From the NCBI RefSeq assembly GCF_000346465.2, contig NC_034009.1, positions 23,614,225 through 23,678,224 on the forward strand: 64,000 nucleotides of DNA. The letters are read 5' to 3'. How positions within the stretch are numbered: the stretch's first letter is position 1; every line of letters begins with the position of its first letter. The notes below the pieces were generated by a model that saw only the letters and a list, made by a program, of their open reading frames with translations, ran no database searches and was not told the DNA's origin. The stretch is from Prunus persica. Taxonomy: Eukaryota > Streptophyta > Magnoliopsida > Rosales > Rosaceae. Positions 26,425 through 38,379 of the stretch are shown piece by piece. A program made the translations under genes and the position numbers.

Positions 26425-28206
26425 TGACAAGACCCGGCCCAAATTCTTTTCCGAACAAAAAGTCAACTTTTAAACCTATTAAAATATTTCCGGGGTAAAA
26501 TTATCTTTTACTTGAATAAATTAATAGTTAAATATTAATTTAGGATCGCGGTATTACAATCTACCCCCTTATAAAAATTTCGTCCTCGAAATTTCGTATC
26601 TATCATTCGAAGAGATGAGGGTACTTGGCCGGCATATGCTTCTTGGGTTCCCACATAGCTTCCTCAACGGCTTAGCTTGACGGGGACTTAAGTTCCTACG
26701 TTTCCCAAACCTCATCACCTTCCAAAGAGGTAATTCCAAGAATACCCGCTCACCAACTACAATTTCAACATCCTTGGGCCAACTGTCCATGTAACCCTTC
26801 TAGATGTATTGGGTCATTTTAGACTTGCCAACGTCATCCTCTATATGATTAGGCAAAAGCTCACTAGGTCTTGTACTTGCAACTTTTGAAGTTGATGATG
26901 AAGCTTCAATCCAAGGTTTACTTGATTTAAAACATTCCAATGTCTGAGGGTTTCTTGAGACCCAATAGAGATCACTATTACAATCTCCACCACATATTTC
27001 ATCAGCTACAGAATGTGGGCCTTGCAAGAGAAGAATATAACATATTTGGCATTTCCGACAACTTATTCTAACTCCTTCACATTCCTAGCCTTTAAAACAT
27101 GAATATCACCAAACTGCAAACCTGGATATCGGTACCCTAGTGCCTTTCCCGACATTTGTCCGCTATCAAGGATAACGCAAAGTGCATCTCCTTCTAGAAT
27201 CTATGTTAGATCAGTTGTCCTCATCAACATATACCTCTGAGGACTATAAATTCCCTCTTTTCTAAAACTGTTATTTTCCTATTTCTTTAGAATTGACAGA
27301 CGATATTGCCAATATGATCTTTCGAAAAGAATACTAGAAAGGATCATCTTTACCAATTTGTGATCATCATCCCTCTCACCAAGATTACCTTCTCGATCTT
27401 TCATAAGTAACTCCATAAAGTACTTTTTTGGCACCCTTCCATGACTTAGAAGTGCCATTAAATGCCTAGCAAGATACATATTTCCATGTGATTTGCTTAC
27501 CTTAGTTATCTCAAACAACAAATTCACTGTTTCAAGGTACCACAACCAATATGAACTCTCATTGGTCCGACCTGAACGACATGCAACTCAACAATCACTA
27601 ATTTTGCTACCTTGATTAGTAACTCCCTTTGTTGACCTTGCCAACTCGAGCACTTCCCTTATGACAAAGCCTTGTCCTTGCTCCTCTAGAAACGATATAC
27701 CACCTCACTATGTTTACTACAACACTCACCCCGAATGAAATCTCTTGCACCATTCTTTTCTTGCACTAACGTCATGCCAAGACTCCCTGGGCTCTTGGAC
27801 TTGAGATACCCACAATTACCTTATTTCTCTCAGGATGCTACACAAGGGTAACATCCCAAACTTATCGAGATATGCTGACTTTCATTTTTATCTAATTCTT
27901 TTTCTTTATCCCAGTTTGAAATCCCCCAAAAACACCCTGAAACGTCCAATGAGGTCATCCATGTCGAGGATGTCTCATTTCGTGACGGAGCACACTACAC
28001 TACCCACATACTAAAGATGCACACAACGTGCAGAGTCCACAAAAAATTGAACCTAACGCTTTGATACCAAGTTGACAGGACCCACCCCAAATTCTTTCCA
28101 GAATAAAAAGTCAACTTTTAAACCTATTAAAATATTCTCGAGGTAAAATTGTCTTTTACATGAATAAATTAATAATTAAATATTAACTTAGGATCGGGTT
28201 ATTACA
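26425..28206 (-). mobile_element. Nonautonomous Ty3/gypsy-derived LTR element carrying a host gene piece
   Basis: 134-bp LTRs lie at 26425-26558 and 28073-28206, with TGTAT target duplications at 26420-26424 and 28207-28211. Orientation is minus: the primer site TTGGTATCAAAGC (antisense at about 28058-28070, initiator-Met-tRNA type) sits just inside the right LTR. A polypurine tract (antisense of CTACCCCCTTAT at 26560) abuts the left LTR. Just before it are gypsy integrase C-terminal remnants (26560-26790: ERVFLELPLWKVMRFGKR, EEAMWEPKKHMPAKYPHLFE in another frame). The rest of gag-pol is absent and is replaced by an RDR-like segment. The LTRs differ at about 15 of 134 positions, so the insertion is old. 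Confidence 0.88.
26815..27545 (-). pseudogene. Captured fragment of an RNA-dependent RNA polymerase gene (RDR3/4/5 class)
   Basis: Read on the minus strand, the same direction as the host retroelement. 27545-27282 gives MALLSHGRVPKKYFMELL and ILSSILFERSYWQYRLSILK. Then, with stops, come a segment like YMLMRTTDLT, ILEGDALCVILDSGQMSGKA and YPGLQFGDIHVLKARNVKEL, followed by VGNAKYVIFF. The frame ending at 26800 gives PHSVADEICGGDCNSDLYWV and SRNPQTLECFKSSKPWIEAS. The order and spacing match the catalytic half of plant class gamma RDRs. The family's metal-binding GGDFDGD loop is here GGDCNSD, so it lacks the catalytic aspartates. At least two stops and two frame changes break it. No introns are evident. 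The family call rests on my memory of RDR sequences, not on a search. Confidence 0.75.
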
Positions 28207-28981
28207 TGTATGAATTTATCTCTTATCCGATTCCACATCGTGCCACTTGATTGACAATTACGGATAATGGGATATTCACTAATGATTATCCAAGCTCGGC
28301 ATAGAGCAACATCTTCATCAATGGAGTAATTTACACCTTTTTGCTTCGAACCTTCGGTCATTGGTGGAAAAGAGATTAACAAAAAATTAAATAATTTATT
28401 GAGTGAAAAAAATTGACAAATTGATCAAGAGTGATAAAGATATTGTGGTATGTAAAAATTATAACAGACATGGTGGATATTTATAAGAAGAATTGAGTTG
28501 CAAATCTATTATAAAAAAAGAAAAAAAGAAGAAGAAACAATATAGCCATTTGACATAATGTAGTCGTTTATATTCATTGGTTTCGAAAAAGTGGTTTAAT
28601 AATATAGCCGTTTACACAGCTTTCGAAAAAGTGGTTTAGCATGTTGGGTTAGCATGCTGTTGAGAAAACAAAAAGAAGGCAAGTATGGCTTTGTACAATC
28701 GCAAGGCAAGTGAGAGACCAAAAAATATGGGCTGCAACTTTTCTCCTTGCGGGACCCAATTGGTTTCAAGGGCTTCAACCAAGCATATAGATTTAGCTAC
28801 TACTCCAATTGGGCTTCAAGTTTTAGAGCCTTGAATTTGCACCATTGGGGTGCCTTTTTAAGGAGAGTTTGTATTTATACGAGCCTTATGGTGGTTGAGC
28901 CCCAAATAGAGCCCCCATTGGGGATGGCCTAAGGCAAGTCGAAAATTTTGGAGTCTCACTCATTTTGCAAGCAAGATAGAA

Positions 28982-29212
28982 GTGCAAGGTGGCTCTTTTG
29001 CAAATTTATTCCAAAAAACTTATGTGGTTTTGTCTACAGTGGAATTGGGTAAATTTGCATGTTGTTGCTGGCGTGTGTGGCAGATGAGAAATGATAGTTT
29101 GCATGTGAATAAGATGGGACCGTTCAAAGGGGTGGTGGAGAGCCATATGGAGTTATATAAAAGTTTTAAAGTGTGTTATATTACAATGAAATCACCACAG
29201 GTTACTTGTTAA
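28982..29212 (+). pseudogene. Possible non-LTR retrotransposon fragment
   Basis: A 76-codon frame contains ELGKFACCCWRVWQMRNDSL, resembling the Trp-Arg-x-Trp-x-x-Arg-Asn segment that follows the reverse transcriptase in many plant LINEs. It is a short remnant next to the Harbinger right end. Confidence 0.3.
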
Positions 29213-29650
29213 GTTGTAAGTTTAGATAGTTAGAACATATTAAACACTAACCTGACTCAGATATGGTGATGATGTTGATAGCACAGTAGGAAAACCAGAG
29301 AGTTCTTCTCTAGAAACCGAGCCTTATAGCAGTGATTCTAGATTGGGTGAATTTCTGTAAAGCTTGGGGTATCTCGGCTCTAGGAGGGAGCTCTCTATTT
29401 ATATGCATCTCTCTAGGAGCCTTGCCCATCAAGAAACTCCTAGAGATAACCTTCATGTGATAGGATTAGTGAATCTTAATCCTTATAGAAGTAGGAATCT
29501 CAAAGCCTTTATATTTATCTTAAACACTTATACATTAGTCTACCATATGAGATAAGGATTGAGTTCTTGATAAACAATGAATCCTTTGCAATCCTATATC
29601 TATTAGAAGATCAGTTCTGTAGGTGTAAGACAATAAACCATCTTATATTT
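29213..29650. other. Intergenic or LTR-derived sequence
   Basis: No gene. On the minus strand there is a TATAAATAG near 29395-29405 with a promoter-like setting, which suggests a degraded LTR. Its edges cannot be placed. Confidence 0.25.
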
Positions 29651-32600
29651 TGTCACACCCCAGCCCACGAATTTATGTAATCTTGGATTAAGATGTGATT
29701 CACACCTTAATTATAGAATTTAATAAAAATTATAACTAAAATGTGACGAACATTCAAGTAAATAAATAAATATTCCATATAGAATTTTCAGCGGAAACAA
29801 CCACATCTGAAATCTTACATTTTTATATTATTTTACAATTTAGAACAATTCAAGAGTTCACGAAAAGAGTAGCTCATTATTCAACCACAAGCTATGTACA
29901 TAATACACTCTATAAACATGCCAAAATCTTCACAAGTCCTAGATTTCAGGTTCAGTACCTACAAAATCTAATAGGGGTGAGCAAAACTACAGCTCAGTAG
30001 GGACATAAACCTTTTCATGGTAAATTGATATAACTAAATTAAGCGACATGCAATCACTCAGTCAATTATCATATCAATAATAATAATGCATGAATTCTCT
30101 TCATCTACTCCCGTTAATTCATATAACTGTACAAGCAGACATGCACGTCCCATACCATGCTTATACCACTTAGTCCCGAATGCCCATATATTAACTAACC
30201 CCCATCTCAATCATCCCATAATTCCCCTTTTGTTAGTCATCTTGTCTAACTCCCTGTCGCCAGTCCCGCATCACCCTATAAAAATCATGTGCATTGTGGG
30301 ATCCATAAGATCTGGTACATGCCAAAAGTTAGACTTACTACACAAAAGATAATTTTCATAACCCTATTTTCCATTAGTATCTTTCCAATCCAAGAACTCC
30401 AACCAATTTCCATAACATGATATAATTTTGCCATTCATTTATCTCATATATCAAAATATAACCACACCAATATTGATCAAATAATTAATAACAAGTAAAC
30501 ACCCAATAACAAGGAACATCAACCAAATTGTAATACCATGCATAATATAATGCTCACGAAATAAATCAATCTCTGTAAAAGATTCCCTAAGAAACCCCAC
30601 ACCTCGACCCTAATTGTAACATCTCATCCCAAAATTTAATTTAATTTTCAAAATTTTAAAGTAAAATGACGACTTTAACCTTAGGGTTCTTTGGTGGTTT
30701 AGGGTTGAGTTTTCGCTCGGGGCTAGTTTGGAAATTTTCTTAGTTCCTATTGCGTAGTACTTGAGCTTACGAGTTCGTAGACAGGCGGCACACCCAAAGA
30801 AAAGATTTGAAAACGGAAAGGACGTATCGAGAATTACCGAGATTGTTCGAAAACTTTAAATACCCAGCTCTCTCCTCACGGACGTGTGAACCCCCCAGTT
30901 CTCTCTTTTTCCTGCACCTCTCTCTTCCTCCTTTGACACAGTCATTGTGCAAACAGTGACCGTTTGTTTTCCCGACGACATAATGTCGCCGTCTAGCAAC
31001 TTCTGATGACGAGACCGGCAGGACAATGATGACCACTGATTGGCAACCATGTTTAGCCCAAAGCCCGACCTCCCCACCTACCAGTGACCATGTCTGGGCC
31101 TGTTGAATAGTGCAGTACTGATATGTTTTGTATAGTTAACATGATATTCTTTGTCAACCTGCTTATATTATCTGAACAGTTGGCCAAGATCCCTAGCCAC
31201 TTGCCCGACTTGTCTACACAGGTGGTTGATTAGTTTCGCCCTTCCCCCGTTGCCTTGGGATATAGCCCTTTTGTGGGTGATTGCAGGACATATGCATGAT
31301 GTAGACAGTCGCAGGTATGGCTTTCAAGTAAAATGTGTGGGTCCATGTGTGCTGGGTGTACAATGATAAACTTGTTGAATAGTTAGGTACTTAATTTAAG
31401 GGCATGAGATTCAGTTATATAGCTTGTTGAAATCAAGGTAAAGAATGATTCTAGAATTTTATTGTTGGTTTCTTGAATAATATTATATTATCTGAATTGT
31501 GATTTTTGGTAGAAAGAACTACGTGTGGCTTGATCCCTCAGTAAGAGTACTTAGGCAACCTAGGCTAATCTAAGTGCAGCTGCAAGTTTAGGCTTTGTTT
31601 ATTTATATTGGTAAAGGGGGGGCCTGAAGCCCTTTGAAATTTTTGCTAATTGGTGTGTGGTTTATACTTTGTGTTTGCTGTGCATGCAGATTTTTGGGTT
31701 TAGAGCCAGTTTCAAGGAAGGCTCTGCCGATTTTCTGGTAGAAGTCAAACCCTAAAGTTGTTTTGGAATTAGGGTAAGAAGTGTATTTTAGTATTTTGAG
31801 CTGACACATGCATGATGCCGGGTAGGGAGAGGGTTCGTCACGGATTCTTAGGGGGAATTTGGGACAAGTCCTTTCACAAATGCTTTTGCAAGGAATGTAA
31901 GACAATTGCCAATTTTCCACCACATTCACAAACTTAGTCGCTTACTCTATCTTCTTTTCCCTCTCGCTTTCTCCTCTTTCATTTTCTTTCTCTCTTCTCA
32001 TTCACAACCATGCATGAAATGAGGCAATGAAAGTCCTATTTATAGTAAGAAGAGGCGTCATGCATTTCGAGTGTGAGGCAGAATTGCTTTCATTGGTTGC
32101 ATGTAGATTTTCAAGTGTAGATAATTGTTTCTACGATTTCTACAGCGCATGGTAATAAATCTTAGTCACAAAGGCACAATGACACATGTAAGTTTTAGTG
32201 TGCTGCAAGTAATTGTATTCTTATGACACTTGGGAGTCTTAGTGTCTAACAAGTAATTGCAAATATTTACCACGTTGATTAATTAGCATGCAATGAATGT
32301 AAAGTTGCTGACTACTAATTAATAGTAGGAGGTGTTGCATGCAAGAGATGAGGTGATTATGTTCCTAGTGCCCAATTCTAATACGACCATGATTTAAAAC
32401 TATTATTAGACTTTAGCTACTTAACACTCAGAAGATAAAAAACACAAAATTTATTTATTCTAGCAATTAAATATTATTATAAATACAATTATATGTATTT
32501 ATCGCATAATTACCCATATATATAAATTAAACATCCAACAAATATTTAAGGGCACCCATTTAGAAAAAATAAATACTAAATATATAATTTAAGTTATTCA

Positions 32601-32786
32601 AATGAACATATATACAAATATTTAATATTTAATAGAATAAAATATAAATAATTATTAGAATAGTACTATAAATGTAAAACAAAAACAAAACAAAACCAAT
32701 ATATATATATATATACACATATAAATATAAAAACGTTTAATCATCTTTCAAAAAATTTTAAGAATACGGATTCTCACAATCTATCA
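29651..32786 (-). mobile_element. Probable 3' LTR region of the minus-strand gypsy element, interrupted
   Basis: The coding part of the gypsy element (to the right) ends near 32790, where TGTGAGAATCC begins on the minus strand, as expected at an LTR start. A minus-strand TATA box (CTATAAATAGG) is at about 32037-32047. The far edge at 29651 reads ...GGGGTGTGACA on the minus strand, an LTR-like end. Between them a different LTR (from 30615) appears to be inserted. Contains a (TA)n run near 32699-32713. Boundaries are tentative and no second LTR was found. Confidence 0.4.
30615..31850 (+). mobile_element. Probable inserted LTR with start of gag (gypsy type)
   Basis: TGTAACATCTCATCCC at 30615 is a typical start of plant gypsy LTRs. 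A TATA-like TTTAAATACC is near 30855. Near 31810-31835 ATGATGCCGGGTAGGGAG looks like a gypsy gag start, after which the frame breaks. I could not find a matching second LTR, so this is either truncated or a solo LTR with a little internal sequence. Confidence 0.4.
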
Positions 32787-35700
32787 TCCTTAAAGAAATT
32801 TCATCCTTGAAATTAAGATAAAAACTTACTGAATGAGAGAACAATTCTGGGTACTTACGCATTTCAGTTTCTAACTCCCACGCAGCTTCTTCTGTATTCT
32901 CATTCCCATGTAGCTTCTTTTGTATTCCCATATAACCAAAGAACTTTGACCAATGGTACTATTTTTGTACGTAACACTTGTTCGTTATGATCCAAAATCT
33001 GTATTGGTCTTTCCTCAAATGATAGTTCTTCATCTATATTGAGCTCTCCCCAATCTAGAATATGTGTTGGATTAGGTTCATACTTTCGAAGCATAGAAAC
33101 GTGAAAAACATTTTGTACATTCGAAAGTTGAGGTGGTAAGGCTAATTTGTAAGTTACTTCACCTATTCTCTCTAAGATTTCAAATGGTCCAATAAACCTT
33201 GGAGCTAATTTTTCAGTTTTTCTAAATCTTCTTACTCCTCTTCACGGTGAGACTTTAAGAAACACATAATCACCCACGTCAAAACTTAATGGTTTCTTTC
33301 TTCGGTCAGTGTCGTTCTTTTGTCGACTTTGAACAGTTAAGAGACGTTGCTTGATAATTTTAATCTTTTTGGTTGTCTCTTGTACCAAATCAGGTCCTAG
33401 CAATATAGTTTCTCTTACTTCAGTTCAACATACAGGTGACCGACAAGGTCTTCTATATAAAGCTCCATAAGTTGCAATTTGTATACTAGATTGATAGTTG
33501 TTGTAAGCGAATTCTGCCCAAACCAAATGATCTTCCCAACTTCCCCCAAAATCTAGAATACATGCTCTCAACATATCCTCTAAAACTTGAATAGTTCTCT
33601 CTGACTGTCCGTCAGTTTGGAGATGAAAAACGCTACTAAAATGTAGTTGTGTACCCAACGCTTTTTGAAAACTTCTCCAAAATTTAGAAGTGAACATAGA
33701 ATCTCTATATAACACAATCAAATTAGGAATCCCATGTAATCTTACTATCTCCTGAACATAAAATTTTCAAAGGTTTTCAGTGGAATTTGTCGTTTTGACT
33801 GGTAAGAAATGTGCAGATTTAGTAAAATGATCAACTATAACCCGTACTGCATCTCATCCCATTTGGATATTTAGGTAATCTGTAACAAAATCCATGGTTA
33901 TATGATCCCATTTCCATTCTGCTACTGGTAATGGCTGTAATGGACCTGATGGTTTTTGATGTTCAGCATTCACTTGTTGACATGTAAGACACTTTGCTAC
34001 AAAATTTTCTACATCTCCCTTCATGCCACTCCACCAAAAGTTACGTCTCAGGTCACGATATATCTTTGCCCTTCCAGGATGAATTGTATAGGACAAATGA
34101 TGTCCTTCTTTTCTCAGACCAGAAATTTCTGGTACATACAATTTTTTCAAATATCTTAGTCCATTATCTGCGTGGAAATTCCATCCATATGGTGTCTCTC
34201 CAATTGTAATCTTAGTTCGAATGTCATTAGACATAGAATCCGATTCTTATGCCTTAATTATTCTTCCAATCAAAATGAGGTGGTTACTAAATTACATAGA
34301 TATGTACAATCCTCATGCACACGTACATATAAGTCAAAATCATAAAGAGACTCCATCATCCTTCGTTTTTTATTATACAAACTAGCTATAAATCCTTGGG
34401 GATTTCAACTTAAAGCATTTGCTACCACATTAGTCTTTCTTGGATGATAATGTAAATCTAAATCTAAATCTTCTAAATATTCCATCTATCGCCTTTCTTT
34501 ATGATTTAGCTCTTTTTGTGTGAAGAAGTACTTCAAACTCTTATGATTTGAATAGAGTTAAAAATGTTCTCCATACAAATAATATCTCCACATCTTCAAT
34601 GCGTGAACAATGGCTGCTAGTTCTAGATCATGTGTCGGATAATTCTTCTCATGTGATTTCAATTGACGAGAAGCATCAACAACTCTATCAGATTGCATCA
34701 AAACGCATCCTAATCCATACAATGATGCATTGGTGTATACTGTGTAACTTACATGAGGTCAATCGAATCTTTAACTTTTGAAATGCTTCTTCATACTTAT
34801 CATTCCAAATAAATTTAACTCCTTTTTGTGTCAACTTGGTCATCGGATTAGCTATCCAAGAAAAATCCTTGATAAATTTCTTGTAAAATTCAGCCAAACC
34901 AAGAGAACTTCGAATCTCATGAACATTTTGGTTGTTTCCAATTCAACACTGCTTATACTTTTGCAAGATCCATGGCGACGCCTTCTTTTGAAATAACATG
35001 TCCTAAAAACTTTACTTTTGTCAACCAAAATTCACACTTACTTAGTTTGGCAAATAACTTATGTTCTCTCAATATCTGTAGAACAATTGACAGGTGTTGT
35101 TCATGTTCTTCTTGAGATGACGAATAAATGAGAATATCATCAATGAACATAATCACAAACTGATCCAGGTAAGGTCGAGAAACTAGATTCATTAAGTCCA
35201 TGAATACTGCCGGGGTATTTGTCAATCCAAAAGGCATTACTAGAATGTCCGTACTGCGTTTGAAATGCAATTTTCTATACATCTTCTGCTTTTACTCATA
35301 ATTAGTGATAACCAGAGCGAAGATCAATGTTTGAGAAGTATCGAGAACCTTGCAGTTGATCAAACAGGTCATCAATCCTAGGTAATAGGTACTTGTTCTT
35401 GATGATGATTTTATTCAGTTGACGATAGTCAATACACATCCTAAGACTTTGATCATTTTTCTTCACAAAGAGTGCATGAAAACCCTATGGTGAGGTACTA
35501 AGACAAATGAAACCTTTTCTTTCAAGTTCTTGAAGTTGTGTTTTGAGTTATTTCAACTCTGCTGGTGCCATCTGATATGGAGGTATAAAGATAGGTGATG
35601 TGACATGGTAGATATCTATAGAAAACTCCACTTCATGTTCTGGGGGTAATCCAGATAACTCTTCAAATAATTACAATTTTTATTATCCAAGATTGATTCA

Positions 35701-35860
35701 AGTTTGCAATTATTCTTATTTCCATAAAAACTGAATGTTTTCTCTTCGCTGAGAGTCATAGTCACTATCTTTCTACCACAATAAAAAATAGCTTTAAATT
35801 GGGTAAGCAAGTTCATCCTCAATATTACATCATACACCATAAATTCCAATATATCAGGTC
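32787..35860 (-). pseudogene. Ty3/gypsy polyprotein (protease, RT, RNase H, integrase), decayed
   Basis: Minus strand, reading from 35849 down. Protease end: VYDVILRMNLLTQF, where relatives have an intact GMDWL motif. Reverse transcriptase at about 35500-34970: CIDYRQLNK, then [18 protein letters not shown] and the catalytic FIDDILIYS, then [11 protein letters not shown]. RNase H lies at about 34900-34300. Integrase zinc finger at about 34150-33980 (ending KCLTCQQVN) and core at 33950-33500 (WDHITMDFV, FHLQTDGQSERT, WAEFAYNN). C-terminal part at 33330-32790 (VFHVSMLRKYEPNPTHIL). Many stops and frame changes make it non-functional. Gag is missing on the right side, where a LINE end adjoins near 36000. 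Confidence 0.9.
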
Positions 35861-36046
35861 AACAACAAGCTTATGATCTGATATCTCTGTTATGCAGGAT
35901 CTACACACCTTATTAACTTCGACACATTTACCCAACAGAGATCTAACCATCAACAAAGATTTCATAAATTCATAATATAGCACTGTCAAACTGAACATTA
36001 ATTAAGCATCTTTCGCTTGTCAAACTAAAACAAAAAATTATGAGCG

Positions 36047-36600
36047 ATGCATGCTGCATTAGTGAGTTTGGGCATTTTAGAAACTGAATTAACGGTGCTG
36101 CGGGAGGGCTTACTACTATTTTATGGGAAAGGTTTTCACAATCTTATTATTGGGTTAGATTCGTATGAAGGAGTTAGTTACTTTAATGGCACTGAGGTGT
36201 TACGGACTAATATTAGTAACCTTGTTCAAGATGTTCGGCTTTTGATGGAACGATTGGATGTTGTAGAGGTGCGCTATCAACCTAGACAAGAAAATCAGGC
36301 CACTCATTCTTTGGCTCTATATGGTTTTAAGGAGCTCACTCGATTCATATGGGAGGATTAGGCACCAATTTGGTTTTTGGATGTACTTGAGTCAGATAGG
36401 GAGGAGAGTAGGTTTTTGTTTTGTTATTGCGTGTTGTGGTACTCTTTTTTTTTAAACCGAATTTTTCTCCTTTGGAGGTTTTCAAGACACGGTTTTAATG
36501 AGACCACAAGATAGCATTGCACCATTCCAGTTTTTCTGGGTGATTGTACTTGATTTTTCCAGTATCAATGAAACTATTTTTCCTGATTAAAAAAAAATAA
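36047..36600 (+). mobile_element. 5'-truncated LINE: RNase H domain and 3' end
   Basis: The frame 36047-36361 (104 codons) matches the plant LINE C-terminal RNase H fold: LREGLLLFYGKGFHNLIIGL, a DS pair, then VRYQPRQENQATHSLALYGF. It stops at 36361. A 3' UTR follows with a motif of the type CTCCTTTGGAGGTTTTCAAG and ends in ATTAAAAAAAAATAATAATAA, a decayed poly(A) tail. Everything upstream (endonuclease, RT) is absent, as expected from incomplete reverse transcription. Confidence 0.7.
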
Positions 36601-36798
36601 TAATAAGATGAAGACTCTAATCCGTACAAATAAATAAAAAGATGAAGACTCTAATTTGATTTTCTCTGTTGGATACATTAATTACTACAAGGTTTTTGAC
36701 TGTCATTTGGTAAACCATATTCTATGAGCCCATATATAAGCAATCAGTCACACATGGACATGAATGATGTTTTCATTGTAGTTAGTTGTGTTCCATTA

Positions 36799-37212
36799 GA
36801 GCATCTCCAGCAGACTCCCTATTCTCTCATCCCTAGCTACTTTAGCTAAAAAGAATGAAAATTCTTCTTCTAATAGACTCCTTACTTGGCTCTCTATTTT
36901 GGAGAACCAACTTTTGGCTCTCCACATCTAGCAAGAAGGAGGGAGAAATGGAGGCTCGTCAAATTGAAAGAGAAAAGGGGAGAGAAGGATAGAGACATTT
37001 AGGAGGTTGGTGGTGTTGGGTTTCTACTTTTCTTTTAAATATATCTGATTTGCAAGAGAAAGAGAAAGAGAAAATAATAATAAAATATTTCAGATTAGCC
37101 AAAATAGAGAACATTGTTGGAGGAAACACCTTTTAAGTGGTTTGCTATAATAGCTTTCTAGTTATTTTAGCTAGAGTTTGACTAAAATTTGGAGACTCTC
37201 CTACAGATGCTC
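36799..37212 (+). mobile_element. Tourist-like MITE (PIF/Harbinger type), 414 bp
   Basis: Ends GAGCATCTCCAGCAGACTCC and its rough mirror ...GGAGACTCTCCTACAGATGCTC. Perfect TTA duplications lie at 36796-36798 and 37213-37215. A-T-rich interior without coding sequence. A relative in inverted orientation lies at 54736-55706. Confidence 0.85.
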
Positions 37213-37215
37213 TTA

Positions 37216-38379
37216 GTTCTTAATTTTTTGCTCTCGTGGACCTTTTTGTGTGTGCCACTGCCTTTTGGCTGAATAAAAGTGTTAGTCTATTCAGTCAATT
37301 TAAAAACATATACAGAATAGTAAGAGCTCTTTGTCCGTAATTATGATACTACTCGCCTCTTTACTTGTAACGAATGTGAATAACATTTTGACACATATGC
37401 AAAAGTAATTCATCAAAAACATAAAAGAGAAATTTTTTTTGTTTGCACATGTATAACAATGCTATTTGTAAGAATGTAAGAGCTCCCACTTACCTAATAA
37501 GAAGGAAAGTATTTTCCTTATAATTATAAATTATAACTCTTAATTTTTGTTTATCAGTCTGTGCTAGGCCATTGGATGGAACTTTGAAACTCATGCATTA
37601 TTTTAAATGCATGTTTAGTCTCTGTATTCTGTCTCGATTTCAATTTCGAGTAGTTACATTACTTTTATTTTTCTCTACTGTTGTATCAAATAAACACGAA
37701 AATTAAAATTGAAAAAAGTTTTAAAAAGTTCTTAGGGCAGTTTTCAAACCCTCAACAATATTTTTCTCAAAATCTAATGGATTTTTTCTCTCTAAATTGA
37801 AAATCCGGATTTTATCTAAATGGATTATCACAATGACCAAAATTGGGAAGAAACAAAATAAAATTAGTGTGTTTAAAATCGAAATTGAGACAAAACACAA
37901 TGAGGAAAAATGCATTTCACTCTTATTTGGAAAGGTTGAATACAAGAAACACATGGTGGTTATGAATAGTTTATTTAGATTTTAGAGGAGGTAGGCTGAC
38001 CTTGAGTTGAGCTGTTCACAATTTTAATGCTTTTCTTTCTGCCTCCTTTTCCTCTCTTCGGAGCTAAGGAAGGAATTTCAGCCCCTGGAGAATTGAGCGT
38101 CAAAATAAACCCAACATAATATTCATATTCATAGTGGGTTCTGTGGTGGTGGGGTATTGCTCCTTGCTACCCTAAAACCTGCCAAATTCTCGAATCTAAT
38201 ACAATAATAATATTATTCTTTCCTCCAAATTAGAGTGGGTCTAGGGAGATTGACTGTCTGAGTGGTTCTTTTTTGCCTTTTCGGTGTTTGGTTGCGTAGA
38301 GTGAAATGTATAAACTATTAATTTCAAGGGTTTATTAGAATCTTAACTGTAAAAATAATAATAAATACGTTTATATGAA
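37216..38379. other. Intergenic DNA, no gene seen
   Basis: AT-rich sequence. The opposing frames at 37721-37985 share the same bases and show no domain. Confidence 0.5.

Larger units (their letters stand above)
25686..28382 (-). pseudogene. Harbinger ORF1 (SANT/Myb-like, NAM-associated C-terminal domain), split
   Basis: The second Harbinger protein, which helps bind element DNA. Its N-terminus reads at 28382-28207 (GSKQKGVNYSIDEDVALCRAW, SSGTMWNRIRDKFIH). It resumes at 26424 (FYFDAQEVRSSKSLKSRW) on the other side of the LTR element, so removing that element joins the SANT domain across TGTAT. After a small intron (donor near 26277) the NAM-associated part follows at about 26215-25690 (KKAFLLDHCWNVFQHAHKW, then RPMGHKKAKELKRKA). 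A frame change lies near 25970-25980. ORF1 of this type is often mis-annotated as NAM-like or glutathione S-transferase T3-like protein. Confidence 0.8.
23478..28929 (+). mobile_element. PIF/Harbinger DNA transposon, decayed, with nested insertion
   Basis: Terminal inverted repeats: GGCCATCCCATTGG...GGGGCTCTA at 23478 onward mirrors the right end (28890-28929, ...CCCATTGGGGATGGCC). The left end is flanked by TTA and the right by TAA on the plus strand, so the 3-bp duplication is mutated or my edge is off by a base. Inside are the two genes normal for this superfamily: a DDE transposase on the plus strand (24218-25408) and a divergent SANT/Myb-like ORF1 on the minus strand (25686-28382). A 1.78-kb LTR element lies inside ORF1; without it the transposon is about 3.67 kb. 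Confidence 0.85.
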
